Shown piece after piece: positions 24,929-32,770 of a stretch of DNA of 35,103 nucleotides. The stretch is from Campylobacteraceae bacterium (GTDB taxonomy: Bacteria > Campylobacterota > Campylobacteria > Campylobacterales > Sulfurovaceae): assembly GCA_027024155.1 (NCBI GenBank), contig JALVTE010000062.1, positions 1 through 35,103 of the forward strand, in the 5' to 3' direction. The stretch's first letter is position 1; every line of letters begins with the position of its first letter. The notes below the pieces were generated by a model. The model saw nothing but the letters and a program-made list of their open reading frames with translations, had not been told where the DNA came from and made no database searches. Position numbers and translations under genes: made by a program.

Positions 24929-25088
24929 GATTCCCATTTTCAGAGACTGTGAAAAAACCTATAATTTTCCGGAATCGGTGGCTTTAGCCCCGAACTTTAA
25001 TACCATAAAAGCGTATTATTTTGCGAGGCTAAAGCCATCGATTCTAAGATTTTGTAAGTTTTCTCACAGCCTCTCATGGGAATGACGG
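24929..25088. repeat. Palindromic repeat, copy 2, split by a MITE-like insertion
   Basis: GATTCCCATTTTCA at the left and TCATGGGAATGACGG at the right rejoin, with one TCA removed, into a close match to the reverse complement of copy 1. The 131 bp between are a separate element. Confidence 0.7.
24943..25073. mobile_element. MITE-like element, 131 bp, with TCA target duplication
   Basis: The left end reads GAGACTGTGAAAAAACCTA and the reverse complement of the right end GAGGCTGTGAGAAAACTTA. The inverted match continues with gaps for about 50 bp, through TCGGTGGCTTTAGCCCCG and its partner TCGATGGCTTTAGCCTCG. TCA flanks both ends (24940-24942 and 25074-25076). A 3-bp TNA-type duplication together with GAGGCTGTG-type ends recalls some IS5-family subgroups, so a related transposase elsewhere in the genome may move it. 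It carries no gene. Confidence 0.7.
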
Positions 25089-25186
25089 CGGTGGTAAACA
25101 TTCAAATTTATATAAAAACTTAACTCCATTTGTAAATGAAAAATCTTTAAACTAATAGCATTGAAAGTACTCTTAATTATATTAAT

Positions 25187-26578
25187 TTAACCCTTTACTT
25201 GCTCTAACCAATTAGATAAAATATCAATCTGCTCTTTAGTTTTTACTGTAGATGTTCCACCAAAAGATTCTCTTGCATTCATAGAGTTTCTAATATTTAA
25301 GACATCTATTACATCTTGTGCGAATCTGCCATCTATTGCACTTAACTCTTCATAGGTTAGTTCACTTATATCTTTGCCTAATTCTTCTGATTTGTTTACG
25401 ATATTTCCTACTAAATGGTAAGCATCTCTAAATGGCATATTTAGGTTTTTAACCATATAGTCTGCTAAATCTGTTGCACTTAAGTGCCCTACTCTGCAGG
25501 CTTTTTCCATATTCTCTTTGTTTACTTTCATCTCGTCTATCATCTCTTTTAGCACCATTAATGAAAGTTTAGCAGTTTTTACACTATCGAAAACACCCTC
25601 TTTATCCTCTTGGGTATCTTTGTTATATGCTAGTGGCAGACCTTTCATAACAGTAAGCAGAGCTACTAAGTTCCCATTTACTCTACCTGTTTTTCCACGA
25701 AGAAGTTCTGGAATATCTGGATTTTTCTTTTGTGGCATAATAGAGCTACCAGTTGCGTGCTTATCGCTTAGGGTAATAAATTTAAACTCACTTGTACTCC
25801 AAAGAATTAGCTCTTCGCTAAGACGGCTTATATGCATCATCATAGTTGATATATTAAATAGAATTTCTAAGGCAAAATCTCTATCGCTTACAGTATCTAA
25901 ACAGTTTATACTTGGCTCTCTAAAGCCTAACTCTTGTGCTGTTTGCTCTCTGTTAATTGGGTGTGGTGTTCCAGCAAGTGCGGCACAACCTAAAGGTGAA
26001 ATATTATTTCTATCATAAGAGCTCATAAAACGCTCGTAGTCTCTTTTAAACATACTTGCATAGGCTAGCATATGGTAAGCAAAATTAATAGGCTGAGCGT
26101 GTTGTAAGTGTGTCATACCAGGTAGTAGTGTATCTGTATTCTCTTTAGCTAGATTTATAAAGCTCTCTACTACTTTTAAAATAAGTCTTGCTAACTCTAA
26201 ATTGTTATTTAAAACATATAGTCTAAAATCAGTTGCTACTTGGTCATTACGGCTTCTTGCAGTATGTACACGCTTTGCAGCATCTCCAATTTTTGCAGTT
26301 AATAGACGCTCAATAGCCATATGTATATCTTCATCACCACTATTTAGCTTAACTTTTCCGCTCTCTATCTCCTCTAAAAGCTCATTTAGCCCTTTTGTAA
26401 TTAACTCTAAATCTTCACTGCTAATAATACCTTGAGCTGCTAACATTTTAGAGTGAGCCAAAGAGCCTGTAATATCCTCTTTATACAACTCTTTATCAAA
26501 CGGTAATGAGTCGTTTAACTCTTTTAATAGTTTAGAACTCTCTATATTTATTCTTGCACTTGCTATATTCTTTTTCAA
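25187..26578 (-). CDS. argH: Argininosuccinate lyase
   Basis: ArgH splits argininosuccinate into arginine and fumarate, the last step of arginine synthesis. The fumarase/aspartase superfamily motifs are all present: HTARSRNDQ (105-113), THLQHAQP (156-163) and the signature [12 protein letters not shown] (277-288) with the catalytic serine. Length 463 is normal. I use a TTG start, since AGGAG is well placed in front of it and [10 protein letters not shown] leads directly into the fold. No other arg genes are near. Confidence 0.95.
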   Translation of the reverse strand: MKKNIASARINIESSKLLKELNDSLPFDKELYKEDITGSLAHSKMLAAQGIISSEDLELITKGLNELLEEIESGKVKLNSGDEDIHMAIERLLTAKIGDAAKRVHTARSRNDQVATDFRLYVLNNNLELARLILKVVESFINLAKENTDTLLPGMTHLQHAQPINFAYHMLAYASMFKRDYERFMSSYDRNNISPLGCAALAGTPHPINREQTAQELGFREPSINCLDTVSDRDFALEILFNISTMMMHISRLSEELILWSTSEFKFITLSDKHATGSSIMPQKKNPDIPELLRGKTGRVNGNLVALLTVMKGLPLAYNKDTQEDKEGVFDSVKTAKLSLMVLKEMIDEMKVNKENMEKACRVGHLSATDLADYMVKNLNMPFRDAYHLVGNIVNKSEELGKDISELTYEELSAIDGRFAQDVIDVLNIRNSMNARESFGGTSTVKTKEQIDILSNWLEQVKG

Positions 26579-26794
26579 TAGAATCTCCTGACTTGATATA
26601 AGAAATTATACAATAAAATTAAAAAACATAGCTATTTGTTAAAGAAGAACATAAGCACTTTTTGATAATTTTGATTCTTTTGTCATAATTAGTAAAAGTT
26701 TATTAATTAATAGAGCAAAAATATTCTATACAAAAATACTCTTTACTGCTAATATTATCACAAGATATGTTGCAAAATATTGTAAGGAAAGAAC

Positions 26795-27694
26795 ATGAAC
26801 AGTAGAACTTTAACAATTTTAATGGTTTTAGCGATGATAGCTTGGGGTAGTACTTGGGTTAGTGCTAAGATTTTGATGGGGTATTTTGATGCATACTCTC
26901 TTATATTTTGGCGTTTTTTCTTCTCGGCTTTGGGGCTTGTTTTTGTGTTGTTTATTAGCAGAAGTAGTTTTAAAATAGATTATAAGGGGTTATTCTTGGC
27001 ATTTGTTAGTGCTATGGGTTTAATAGCTTATAACTACTTTTTCTTTTTGGGTACACATTATGGAGAGGCAGGCTTTGGTGGGGTTTTGGTTACTACACTT
27101 AATCCTATTTTGACATTTATTTTTATTGCAATAATTGGTCGAAAGTTTTTAGAGCTAAAAGATATTTTTGCTTTAATATTTGGAGCTATTGGAGTACTAA
27201 TAATTTTAAAAGTTTGGCAACTCGATATTAGCTTTAATCGTGGAGTTCTTTATTTTTTACTAGCTGCTGCTACTTGGCCTTGGATTACTATTGTTAGTTC
27301 TTACTTTAAAAATGGTTCGGCTTTGGCTTTTAGTTTTTATATGTTTAGTTTTACAGCACTTGGTGTTTTGGTACTATTTTTAAATTTAAAAGTACCTAGT
27401 TTAACAGTTTTAGATAGTATCGGTTGGGTTAATTTATTGGCACTATCTCTGTATGGTACAACTTTTGGTACATCTATATATTTTATGGCAACATCTACAT
27501 GGGGTGGTAAAAAGGCTAGTGGGTACTTCTTTTTAGTGCCAATTACTGCTGTATTTTTTGCTTCTATATTTTTAGCTGAAAGAGTTGATATATTTACAGT
27601 TATTGGTGGTATCTTTACAATTTTGGCAATTTATCAATTAAATGGGTATAATTTGATAGATATAAAGCAAAGGGTTCTATTTTGGAGAACTTAG
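26795..27694 (+). CDS. EamA/DMT family transporter
   Basis: A membrane protein of the drug/metabolite transporter superfamily with about ten hydrophobic segments arranged as two EamA repeats. The first starts MVLAMIAWGSTWVSAKIL and continues with FWRFFFSALGLVFVL, typical of the family. The second begins near residue 150 (VLYFLLAAATWPWITIVSSYF) and ends with FFLVPITAVFFASIFLAERV. Substrate cannot be read; relatives export amino acids or metabolites. It overlaps the AraC regulator by 13 bp, suggesting that the regulator controls this exporter. Confidence 0.85.
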   Translation: MNSRTLTILMVLAMIAWGSTWVSAKILMGYFDAYSLIFWRFFFSALGLVFVLFISRSSFKIDYKGLFLAFVSAMGLIAYNYFFFLGTHYGEAGFGGVLVTTLNPILTFIFIAIIGRKFLELKDIFALIFGAIGVLIILKVWQLDISFNRGVLYFLLAAATWPWITIVSSYFKNGSALAFSFYMFSFTALGVLVLFLNLKVPSLTVLDSIGWVNLLALSLYGTTFGTSIYFMATSTWGGKKASGYFFLVPITAVFFASIFLAERVDIFTVIGGIFTILAIYQLNGYNLIDIKQRVLFWRT

Positions 27695-28464
27695 ATATTA
27701 AAAATGGTATTAGTGCAGTTTTTGGTAAGTTTAAAAATGCTGGTATGGTGCCACATTTTCACGAAAGTTATAGTGTTGGAATATTTACCAAAGGATTATA
27801 TCGATATAGAAGTGGCTCAAAAGATACAACAATAAAAGCAGGAGAGACAAGAGTTGTAGCACCATATGAGTTGCACGAAACATATGCTGGAGAGTGGGAG
27901 TACCTGCATTTTGATATAGAACCTAATTTACTACTTAATGTAGTTCAAGATATAGAGCAAAGTGATAAAAACTTAGAGCCAAATATTTTACCTCTGTATA
28001 AACAAAAACCGATACTAAACATAGGAATAGAGCTCTACCAATCATTAAAAAATAACGAAATCTTAGAGATAGAACAAAGCTTTAATGAATTTACGACAAC
28101 ACTTCTTCAAAATTCATATTCTCTAAATTTAATATGCAACTTATCGCTTGATAGCATAAAATTAGGTAGAGCATTAGAGTATATATTTACTTTTTGGGAT
28201 AATCCAAATTTAAGTGTAGAAGCTATTGCAAAAGAGGTTGGTTTTTCTACTTACTACTTTACTAGAAGCTTTAGTAAAGAGTTTGCTATTACTCCACATA
28301 AATATATTCAGAGCTTAAGGGTAGAGAGAGCAAAACATAAAATACTTAAAACTAATGATTCACTAGCTGAAATAGCTATAGAGTGTGGATTTAGCGACCA
28401 GTCGCATATGAATAGAGTATTTAAACGTATAACTGGGTTTACGCCTAATGTGCTAAGAAACTAA
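27682..28464 (+). CDS. AraC family transcriptional regulator
   Basis: The N-terminal half is an AraC ligand-binding cupin (VPHFHESYSVGIFTKGLYRY, then IKAGETRVVAPYELHE). The C-terminal ~100 residues hold the two helix-turn-helix motifs: LSVEAIAKEVGFSTYYFTRSF and LAEIAIECGFSDQSHMNRVF, followed by the GFTPNVLRN tail. Length 260 is normal. The start is TTG inside the end of the EamA gene, with AAAGGG upstream, so the pair is translationally coupled. It probably senses a small molecule exported by its neighbour, by analogy with similar gene pairs. Confidence 0.85.
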   Translation: MENLDIKNGISAVFGKFKNAGMVPHFHESYSVGIFTKGLYRYRSGSKDTTIKAGETRVVAPYELHETYAGEWEYLHFDIEPNLLLNVVQDIEQSDKNLEPNILPLYKQKPILNIGIELYQSLKNNEILEIEQSFNEFTTTLLQNSYSLNLICNLSLDSIKLGRALEYIFTFWDNPNLSVEAIAKEVGFSTYYFTRSFSKEFAITPHKYIQSLRVERAKHKILKTNDSLAEIAIECGFSDQSHMNRVFKRITGFTPNVLRN

Positions 28465-28500
28465 GCTATTAATTATTGCAAACACCTTAGTAGAAATCGC

Positions 28501-28535
28501 TTTGCTTTAGGCTTTAAGCTTTTTGCTTTCAGCCC
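28501..28535. repeat. Heptanucleotide array, locus 4
   Basis: Five in-phase units: TTTGCTT, TAGGCTT, TAAGCTT, TTTGCTT, TCAGCCC. It fills the space between the convergent araC-type gene and dctM and stops seven bases before the dctM stop codon. Confidence 0.65.
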
Positions 28536-28542
28536 TAAAATT

Positions 28543-29883
28543 TTACCCCTTAAATCCATACAACTCTGGGAATATTACGATAGAAGCTAATACCAATACT
28601 TGCAGTATAATAAATGGCACTACACCTCTATAAATATCGGTAGTTTTTACCTCTGGTGGGGCTACTCCTTTTAAGTAGAAGAGGCTAAATCCAAATGGTG
28701 GGGTTAGGAATGAGGTTTGTAGGTTCAAAGCAATTAGTATTGCAAACCAAAGTGGGTCTATTCCTATTTTTTGTGAAATTGGTAGCAATATTGGTACTAC
28801 TATATATGATATTTCGATAAAGTCGATAAAAAAGCCTAAGAACATAATTATTAGCATAGTAGCTATTATAAAGCCCCATTTATCACCTGGCAAGGTTGTC
28901 ATAAAGTGCTCTACAATCTCATCTGCACCACTGTAAATAAATACCATAGAAAATGCCGTTGCACCTACTAAAATAGCAAATACCATAGATGTAGTTTTAA
29001 CTGTCTCTAATGAAGCCTCTTTAACTAAAGAGTAGCTAAGTTTTTTATACATTGCTGCTAAAATTAAACTACCAAGTGCTCCTAAAGATGCCGACTCTGT
29101 AGGTGTAGCGACACCCGCAAAAATAGAGCCCAAAACTAAAACAATTAAAGTTAAAGGTGGAATAATTGCAATTAATGCTTTTTTTACATTTGTAGAGTAT
29201 GTAACTGTGATATCTCCTCTAAATGCTGGTGCAACTTCTGGCTTTAAAAATGATACTATAAGAATATATAAAATATAAACCCCTACAAGAGCAAGCCCAG
29301 GAATTACAGCAGACTTAAAAAGGTCTCCAACTGGCAGTTGGAATACATCTGCTAAAACAATTAATACAATAGATGGTGGAATAATCTGTCCTAGCGTTCC
29401 AGAGGCACAAATTGTACCACAGCTTAAGGCTGTATCGTATTTGTTTCTAAGCATAATAGGCAGAGAAATTACACCCATTGCAACAACGCTAGCACCAACA
29501 ACACCTGTAGATGCTGCTAAAAGTGCACCAATTAGTACTGTAGATATTGCTAAACCACCTCTAACTTTTCCAAATAGTGTACCCATAGACTCTAACAATC
29601 TTTCGGCTAATTCACTCTTTTGCAGTACAATACCCATAAATATAAACAACGGTACTGCCATTAAAATTTTATTTGTCATAATAGAGTAAATTCTATAAGG
29701 CATCATTGAAAACATCGATAGAAACTCTTGCCACCACTCTATTAATGTCCCACCATCTGGCATAATTTCTATATATGAAGCTCCAAGCCCAAAATAGAGA
29801 GCAACTGCACCAAAAGTAAATGCTACGGGAAAGCCTGCAACAAGCATTACAAGTGCAGCAAAAAACATAACTATACCAATCAT
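28543..29883 (-). CDS. dctM: TRAP transporter large permease (DctM)
   Basis: DctM is the transport subunit of a tripartite ATP-independent periplasmic transporter, driven by an ion gradient. The 446 residues are almost fully hydrophobic with some twelve segments. The N-terminal MFFAALVMLVAGFPVAFTFGAV, ASTGVVGASVVAMGVISLPIML, CASGTLGQIIPPSIVLIVLA and the C-terminal LNLQTSFLTPPFGFSLFYLKG are standard DctM motifs. It overlaps dctQ by 4 bp. Confidence 0.93.
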   Translation of the reverse strand: MIGIVMFFAALVMLVAGFPVAFTFGAVALYFGLGASYIEIMPDGGTLIEWWQEFLSMFSMMPYRIYSIMTNKILMAVPLFIFMGIVLQKSELAERLLESMGTLFGKVRGGLAISTVLIGALLAASTGVVGASVVAMGVISLPIMLRNKYDTALSCGTICASGTLGQIIPPSIVLIVLADVFQLPVGDLFKSAVIPGLALVGVYILYILIVSFLKPEVAPAFRGDITVTYSTNVKKALIAIIPPLTLIVLVLGSIFAGVATPTESASLGALGSLILAAMYKKLSYSLVKEASLETVKTTSMVFAILVGATAFSMVFIYSGADEIVEHFMTTLPGDKWGFIIATMLIIMFLGFFIDFIEISYIVVPILLPISQKIGIDPLWFAILIALNLQTSFLTPPFGFSLFYLKGVAPPEVKTTDIYRGVVPFIILQVLVLASIVIFPELYGFKG

Positions 29884-30413
29884 AATTCATCCTCCTCTAT
29901 TGGAAGTGGCTTCTCTAAGCCTTTGAGTACATTTATATTATGTAGCAAAAAGTTAAATGCACAAAAAATAAGAAATATAAAAGATAGTGGAATCATCGCT
30001 TTTATTATCCATCTATATGGCAAACCTCCTGGGTCTTGACTGATTTCGTGCGTAGTATATGAATCCATAACATAATCTATTGAGCCATAAATAACTAAAA
30101 GAGCTAAAGGTAAAAGAAAAAATATTGTTCCTAATATATTAATCCAAGCCTGTTTTTTAGGAGAGAGTCTATCGTATAAAAAATCTACTCTAACATGTGC
30201 ATTATCTTTTAATGCATAACCTGTTCCAAATAAGATAACAACTGAAAACAGATGCCATTCAAGCTCTTGCATAGCTATTGAGCTATCATGAAATATATAT
30301 CTCATAGCAACGTCATAAGCTACATTTAATATCATAAGTAACAATAAAATACCCGTAAGGTATCCAACAAAATCTATAATCTTATCTGTGATTTTTTCTA
30401 GTTTTAAAAGCAT
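29880..30413 (-). CDS. dctQ: TRAP transporter small permease (DctQ)
   Basis: DctQ is the four-helix membrane partner of DctM. It has four hydrophobic segments (about 15-35, 50-70, 92-112, 140-162) and the family pattern DVAMRYIFHDSSIAMQELEWHLFSVVILFGTGYALKDNAHVRVDFLYDRLSP. Length 177 is normal. AAGGAAAAAAA lies before the ATG. It follows dctP across a 119-bp gap with a terminator and a heptad array. Confidence 0.9.
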   Translation of the reverse strand: MLLKLEKITDKIIDFVGYLTGILLLLMILNVAYDVAMRYIFHDSSIAMQELEWHLFSVVILFGTGYALKDNAHVRVDFLYDRLSPKKQAWINILGTIFFLLPLALLVIYGSIDYVMDSYTTHEISQDPGGLPYRWIIKAMIPLSFIFLIFCAFNFLLHNINVLKGLEKPLPIEEDEL

Positions 30414-30430
30414 TTTTTTTCCTTTTAAAA

Positions 30431-30507
30431 AAATAAAAGCTAAAAATTAAAAGTTGGTATTTACCAATTCTTAACTCTTAATTCTTAACTCTTAATTCTT
30501 AATTTAA
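30431..30507. repeat. Heptanucleotide array, locus 5 (eleven units)
   Basis: Eleven in-phase 7-base units from AAATAAA, AGCTAAA, AATTAAA, AGTTGGT, ATTTACC to three AATTCTT units alternating with two AACTCTT units, then AATTTAA. The two halves are partly complementary about position 30460 (AAGTTGGTA / TACCAATT), so the array can also fold back. It sits between dctQ and dctP. Confidence 0.65.
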
Positions 30508-30532
30508 TAAAAACCCGCAAAAGCGGATTTTA
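30508..30532 (-). terminator. Rho-independent terminator after dctP
   Basis: Read on the minus strand, AATCCGC-TTTT-GCGGGTT forms a 7-bp stem with one G-T wobble, followed by TTTTA. It begins right after the dctP stop and before dctQ, so it can lower dctQM expression relative to dctP. Confidence 0.65.
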
Positions 30533-31612
30533 TTATTTAGTAATACCTAAATCTTTTGAAAGTTTTAAATAGTCATATTGACTCATCATTGACCATGCTC
30601 TAGCTTTTTTCATATATGCTGTGTAATCTTGATAAATCTCTTTAAATTTAGGATTTTTAGCAGAATAACCTGCATAAACTTCGTCTGCTGCTTTTTTAAG
30701 TGCTAACATAACTGGTTTAGGGAATGTTTTTACTTGAATATCTGGGTAATCTTTTTTCATTTTAGCCCAAGCATCAACAGACTCTGCAAAGTTTTCTATA
30801 TACATATCCATAGATGCTGCTTTCATTGCAGTCTCTAACATTACTTGGTACTTTTTAGGTAGTTTATCGAATGCTTTTTTGTTTACCAAAAATTGCATTT
30901 CACTTGCTGGCTCATGCCAACCAGTGTAGTAATATTTAGCAACTTTATGGAAGCCCATCTTAATATCCATACCTGGTCCTACCCACTCTAGTGCATCGAT
31001 AGTTCCTCTATCTAATGATGTATACAACTCACCTGCTGGGATATTTACAACATTTACTCCAAGTTTAGCCATAACTTCACCTGCTAATCCTGGGATTCTC
31101 ATCTTAAGACCTTTTAAGTCATCTACACTCTTTATCTCTTTTCTAAACCAACCACCCATTTGGTTTCCTGTATTTCCACCTGGGTAAGAGTAAACACCAA
31201 ATTTATCATAAACCTCTTTCATATACTTCATACCGTTTCCATAATAGAACCATGCATACTGCTCAGATGGTGTCATTCCAAACGGTACAGTTGTAAACCA
31301 TACTGTATTGATATCTTTACCTTTCCAGTAGTAAGAGCCACTATGACCCATTTGATACTGACCACCTTTTACCATATCTAAAATTCCAAGTGGAGCTTTA
31401 TGCTTCTCTTTTCCTTCTACTTTAATGATAAATTCACCATTACTCATCTCTTTTACGAGTCTTGCAACTTCTGCTGGTGGTGAAGCAAGTGGTGTTAGTG
31501 TTGAAGGCCAAGTCTCTGCTAATTTCCATCTAATTTTCTTAGCACTTAATGGTGAAGCCAAAAGCATTGCCGCAGCAGATGCAATTAATCCTACTTTTAA
31601 AATATTTTTCAT
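30533..31612 (-). CDS. dctP: TRAP transporter substrate-binding protein (DctP)
   Basis: This is a periplasmic binding protein of the DctP family. The signal peptide is MKNILKVGLIASAAAMLLASPLSA. KIRWKLAETWPSTL opens the mature part; GGNTGNQMGGWFRKEIKSVDDLKGLKMRIPG and GELYTSLDRGTIDALEWVGPGMD are the family substrate-clamp region, with the conserved Arg in LKMRIPG for the carboxylate. The W-x-G, DALEWVGP and GWHEPASEMQF features recall the subgroup that binds 2-oxo acids or lactate, but the ligand is an inference. Length 359 is normal. AAAGGAG lies before the ATG. Confidence 0.92.
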   Translation of the reverse strand: MKNILKVGLIASAAAMLLASPLSAKKIRWKLAETWPSTLTPLASPPAEVARLVKEMSNGEFIIKVEGKEKHKAPLGILDMVKGGQYQMGHSGSYYWKGKDINTVWFTTVPFGMTPSEQYAWFYYGNGMKYMKEVYDKFGVYSYPGGNTGNQMGGWFRKEIKSVDDLKGLKMRIPGLAGEVMAKLGVNVVNIPAGELYTSLDRGTIDALEWVGPGMDIKMGFHKVAKYYYTGWHEPASEMQFLVNKKAFDKLPKKYQVMLETAMKAASMDMYIENFAESVDAWAKMKKDYPDIQVKTFPKPVMLALKKAADEVYAGYSAKNPKFKEIYQDYTAYMKKARAWSMMSQYDYLKLSKDLGITK

Positions 31613-31639
31613 AGTACTCCTTTAAAGTTTATGTTAAAT

Positions 31640-31645
31640 ATTGTA
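31640..31645 (-). promoter_or_regulatory. Predicted -10 box of dctP
   Basis: TACAAT on the minus strand, 28-33 bases before the ATG, at the right distance from the Crp/Fnr-type site at 31667-31680. Confidence 0.4.
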
Positions 31646-31666
31646 ACTAAAAAATTCTTAAGATAA

Positions 31667-31680
31667 TTGACTTATGTCAT
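31667..31680. promoter_or_regulatory. Crp/Fnr-type binding site upstream of dctP
   Basis: TTGACTTATGTCAT contains the perfect palindrome TGACTTATGTCA... read as TGAC-TTAT-GTCA. Its centre lies about 40 bases before the predicted dctP transcription start. Its first nine bases except the last match the napA site TTGACTTAAATCAA. Confidence 0.5.
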
Positions 31681-31816
31681 ATTTTAATATATAAGTTAAG
31701 TTAGAGTGTAAGTTTGTAAAAAATAGATAAATTTTAATAATTAATTGTGTAGAAAATATTAAGTATAAGTGAAGTTAAGGAGAACTCTAATAATAAGTGC
31801 CCTTAAGAAGCAGAGA

Positions 31817-32770
31817 TTAAACTCTTGCCTCTTCTCTTCTTTGTAGGTATTCCCACTTAGCATCAATATCTTTTTGAATTCTTTCGATAACATGCTTATT
31901 TTCTGGTTTAAACAAGTGTTTATATCTTCCTTGAGATGCTAAATACTCCTCTACAGGAATAATATTTTTTGGTCTATAAAGAATATTTAATTCGTGACCA
32001 TCAATAATTTCATAAATAGGGAACATTAATGTATCAGTTGCTAAATCTGTTACATGGATTGTATCTTTAGGGTCAAACTTCCACTCTGTTGTACATGCTG
32101 AAACTGTGTTAATAAAACATGGCCCCTCAGTCTCTAGTGCTTTTTGGAAACCTTTTGCCATAATTTTCCACTTGTTAGGTGCAAGTTGTGCAACATATGG
32201 AGCACCATGAGCTGCCATAATAGCTACCATATCTTTTTTCTTCTCTTTTTTACCATAACTGAAACGACCAGCTTGAGCTGTAGTAGTGTTTGCACCAATA
32301 GGTGAAGCTGAACTTCTCTGTCCACCAGTGTTTGCATAGTTTTCGTTATCTAAACAGATATATGTAAAGTCATGCCCTCTCTCTACAGCACCACTTAACC
32401 ATTGGAAACCAATATCGTAAGTAGAACCATCACCACCAAATGCAACAAATTTAACTGGTGCATCTGGGTCTTTTAGAGTACCTTTTCTCTTTCTTGCTTT
32501 ATACATTGCCTCTGCACCACTTGCAGCAGTTGCAGCGTTTTCAAAGCCTATATGAATCCAGCTTGTATCCCAAGATGTATATGGGTAAACAGCAGTAGAA
32601 ACCTCTAAACAACCTGTGTTACTTGCTATTACTAAGTTGTCATCTGTACAGTTCATTAACTCTCTTACAATCATAGAGTGTGCACAACCAGGACATAAAA
32701 GGTGTGCCCCTTCGAAACGCTCGTTAGCTGTAGAGAACTCTTTTAAATTTTTAATTGATGTAATTGCCAT
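31817..32770 (-). CDS. porB: Pyruvate:ferredoxin oxidoreductase, beta subunit
   Basis: PorB holds the thiamine diphosphate site of the enzyme that interconverts pyruvate + CoA with acetyl-CoA + CO2 + reduced ferredoxin. HLLCPGCAHSM (23-33) gives the first cluster cysteines, and the ThDP motif is FGGDGSTYDIGFQWLSGAVERG followed by LDNENYANTGGQRS. Length 317 is normal. It overlaps porA by one base and is last of the porC-D-A-B operon, read leftwards. Confidence 0.95.
   Translation of the reverse strand: MAITSIKNLKEFSTANERFEGAHLLCPGCAHSMIVRELMNCTDDNLVIASNTGCLEVSTAVYPYTSWDTSWIHIGFENAATAASGAEAMYKARKRKGTLKDPDAPVKFVAFGGDGSTYDIGFQWLSGAVERGHDFTYICLDNENYANTGGQRSSASPIGANTTTAQAGRFSYGKKEKKKDMVAIMAAHGAPYVAQLAPNKWKIMAKGFQKALETEGPCFINTVSACTTEWKFDPKDTIHVTDLATDTLMFPIYEIIDGHELNILYRPKNIIPVEEYLASQGRYKHLFKPENKHVIERIQKDIDAKWEYLQRREEARV

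Noticed and set aside
24763-25186. Possible small RNA gene between napD and argH
   Set aside because: All marked structure is explained by two palindromic repeats and one inserted element. No promoter-terminator pair frames a separate transcript.
26640-26700. TTGAT...GTCAT stretch upstream of argH/EamA as a third Crp/Fnr-type site
   Set aside because: The half-sites are separated by one base too many and the palindrome is poor, so it does not match the napA and dctP sites.
31776-31795. Similarity of AAGGAGAACTCTAATA to bases near 1981
   Set aside because: The match is short (14 of 16) with no extension or shared flanks, so it is probably chance in AT-rich DNA.
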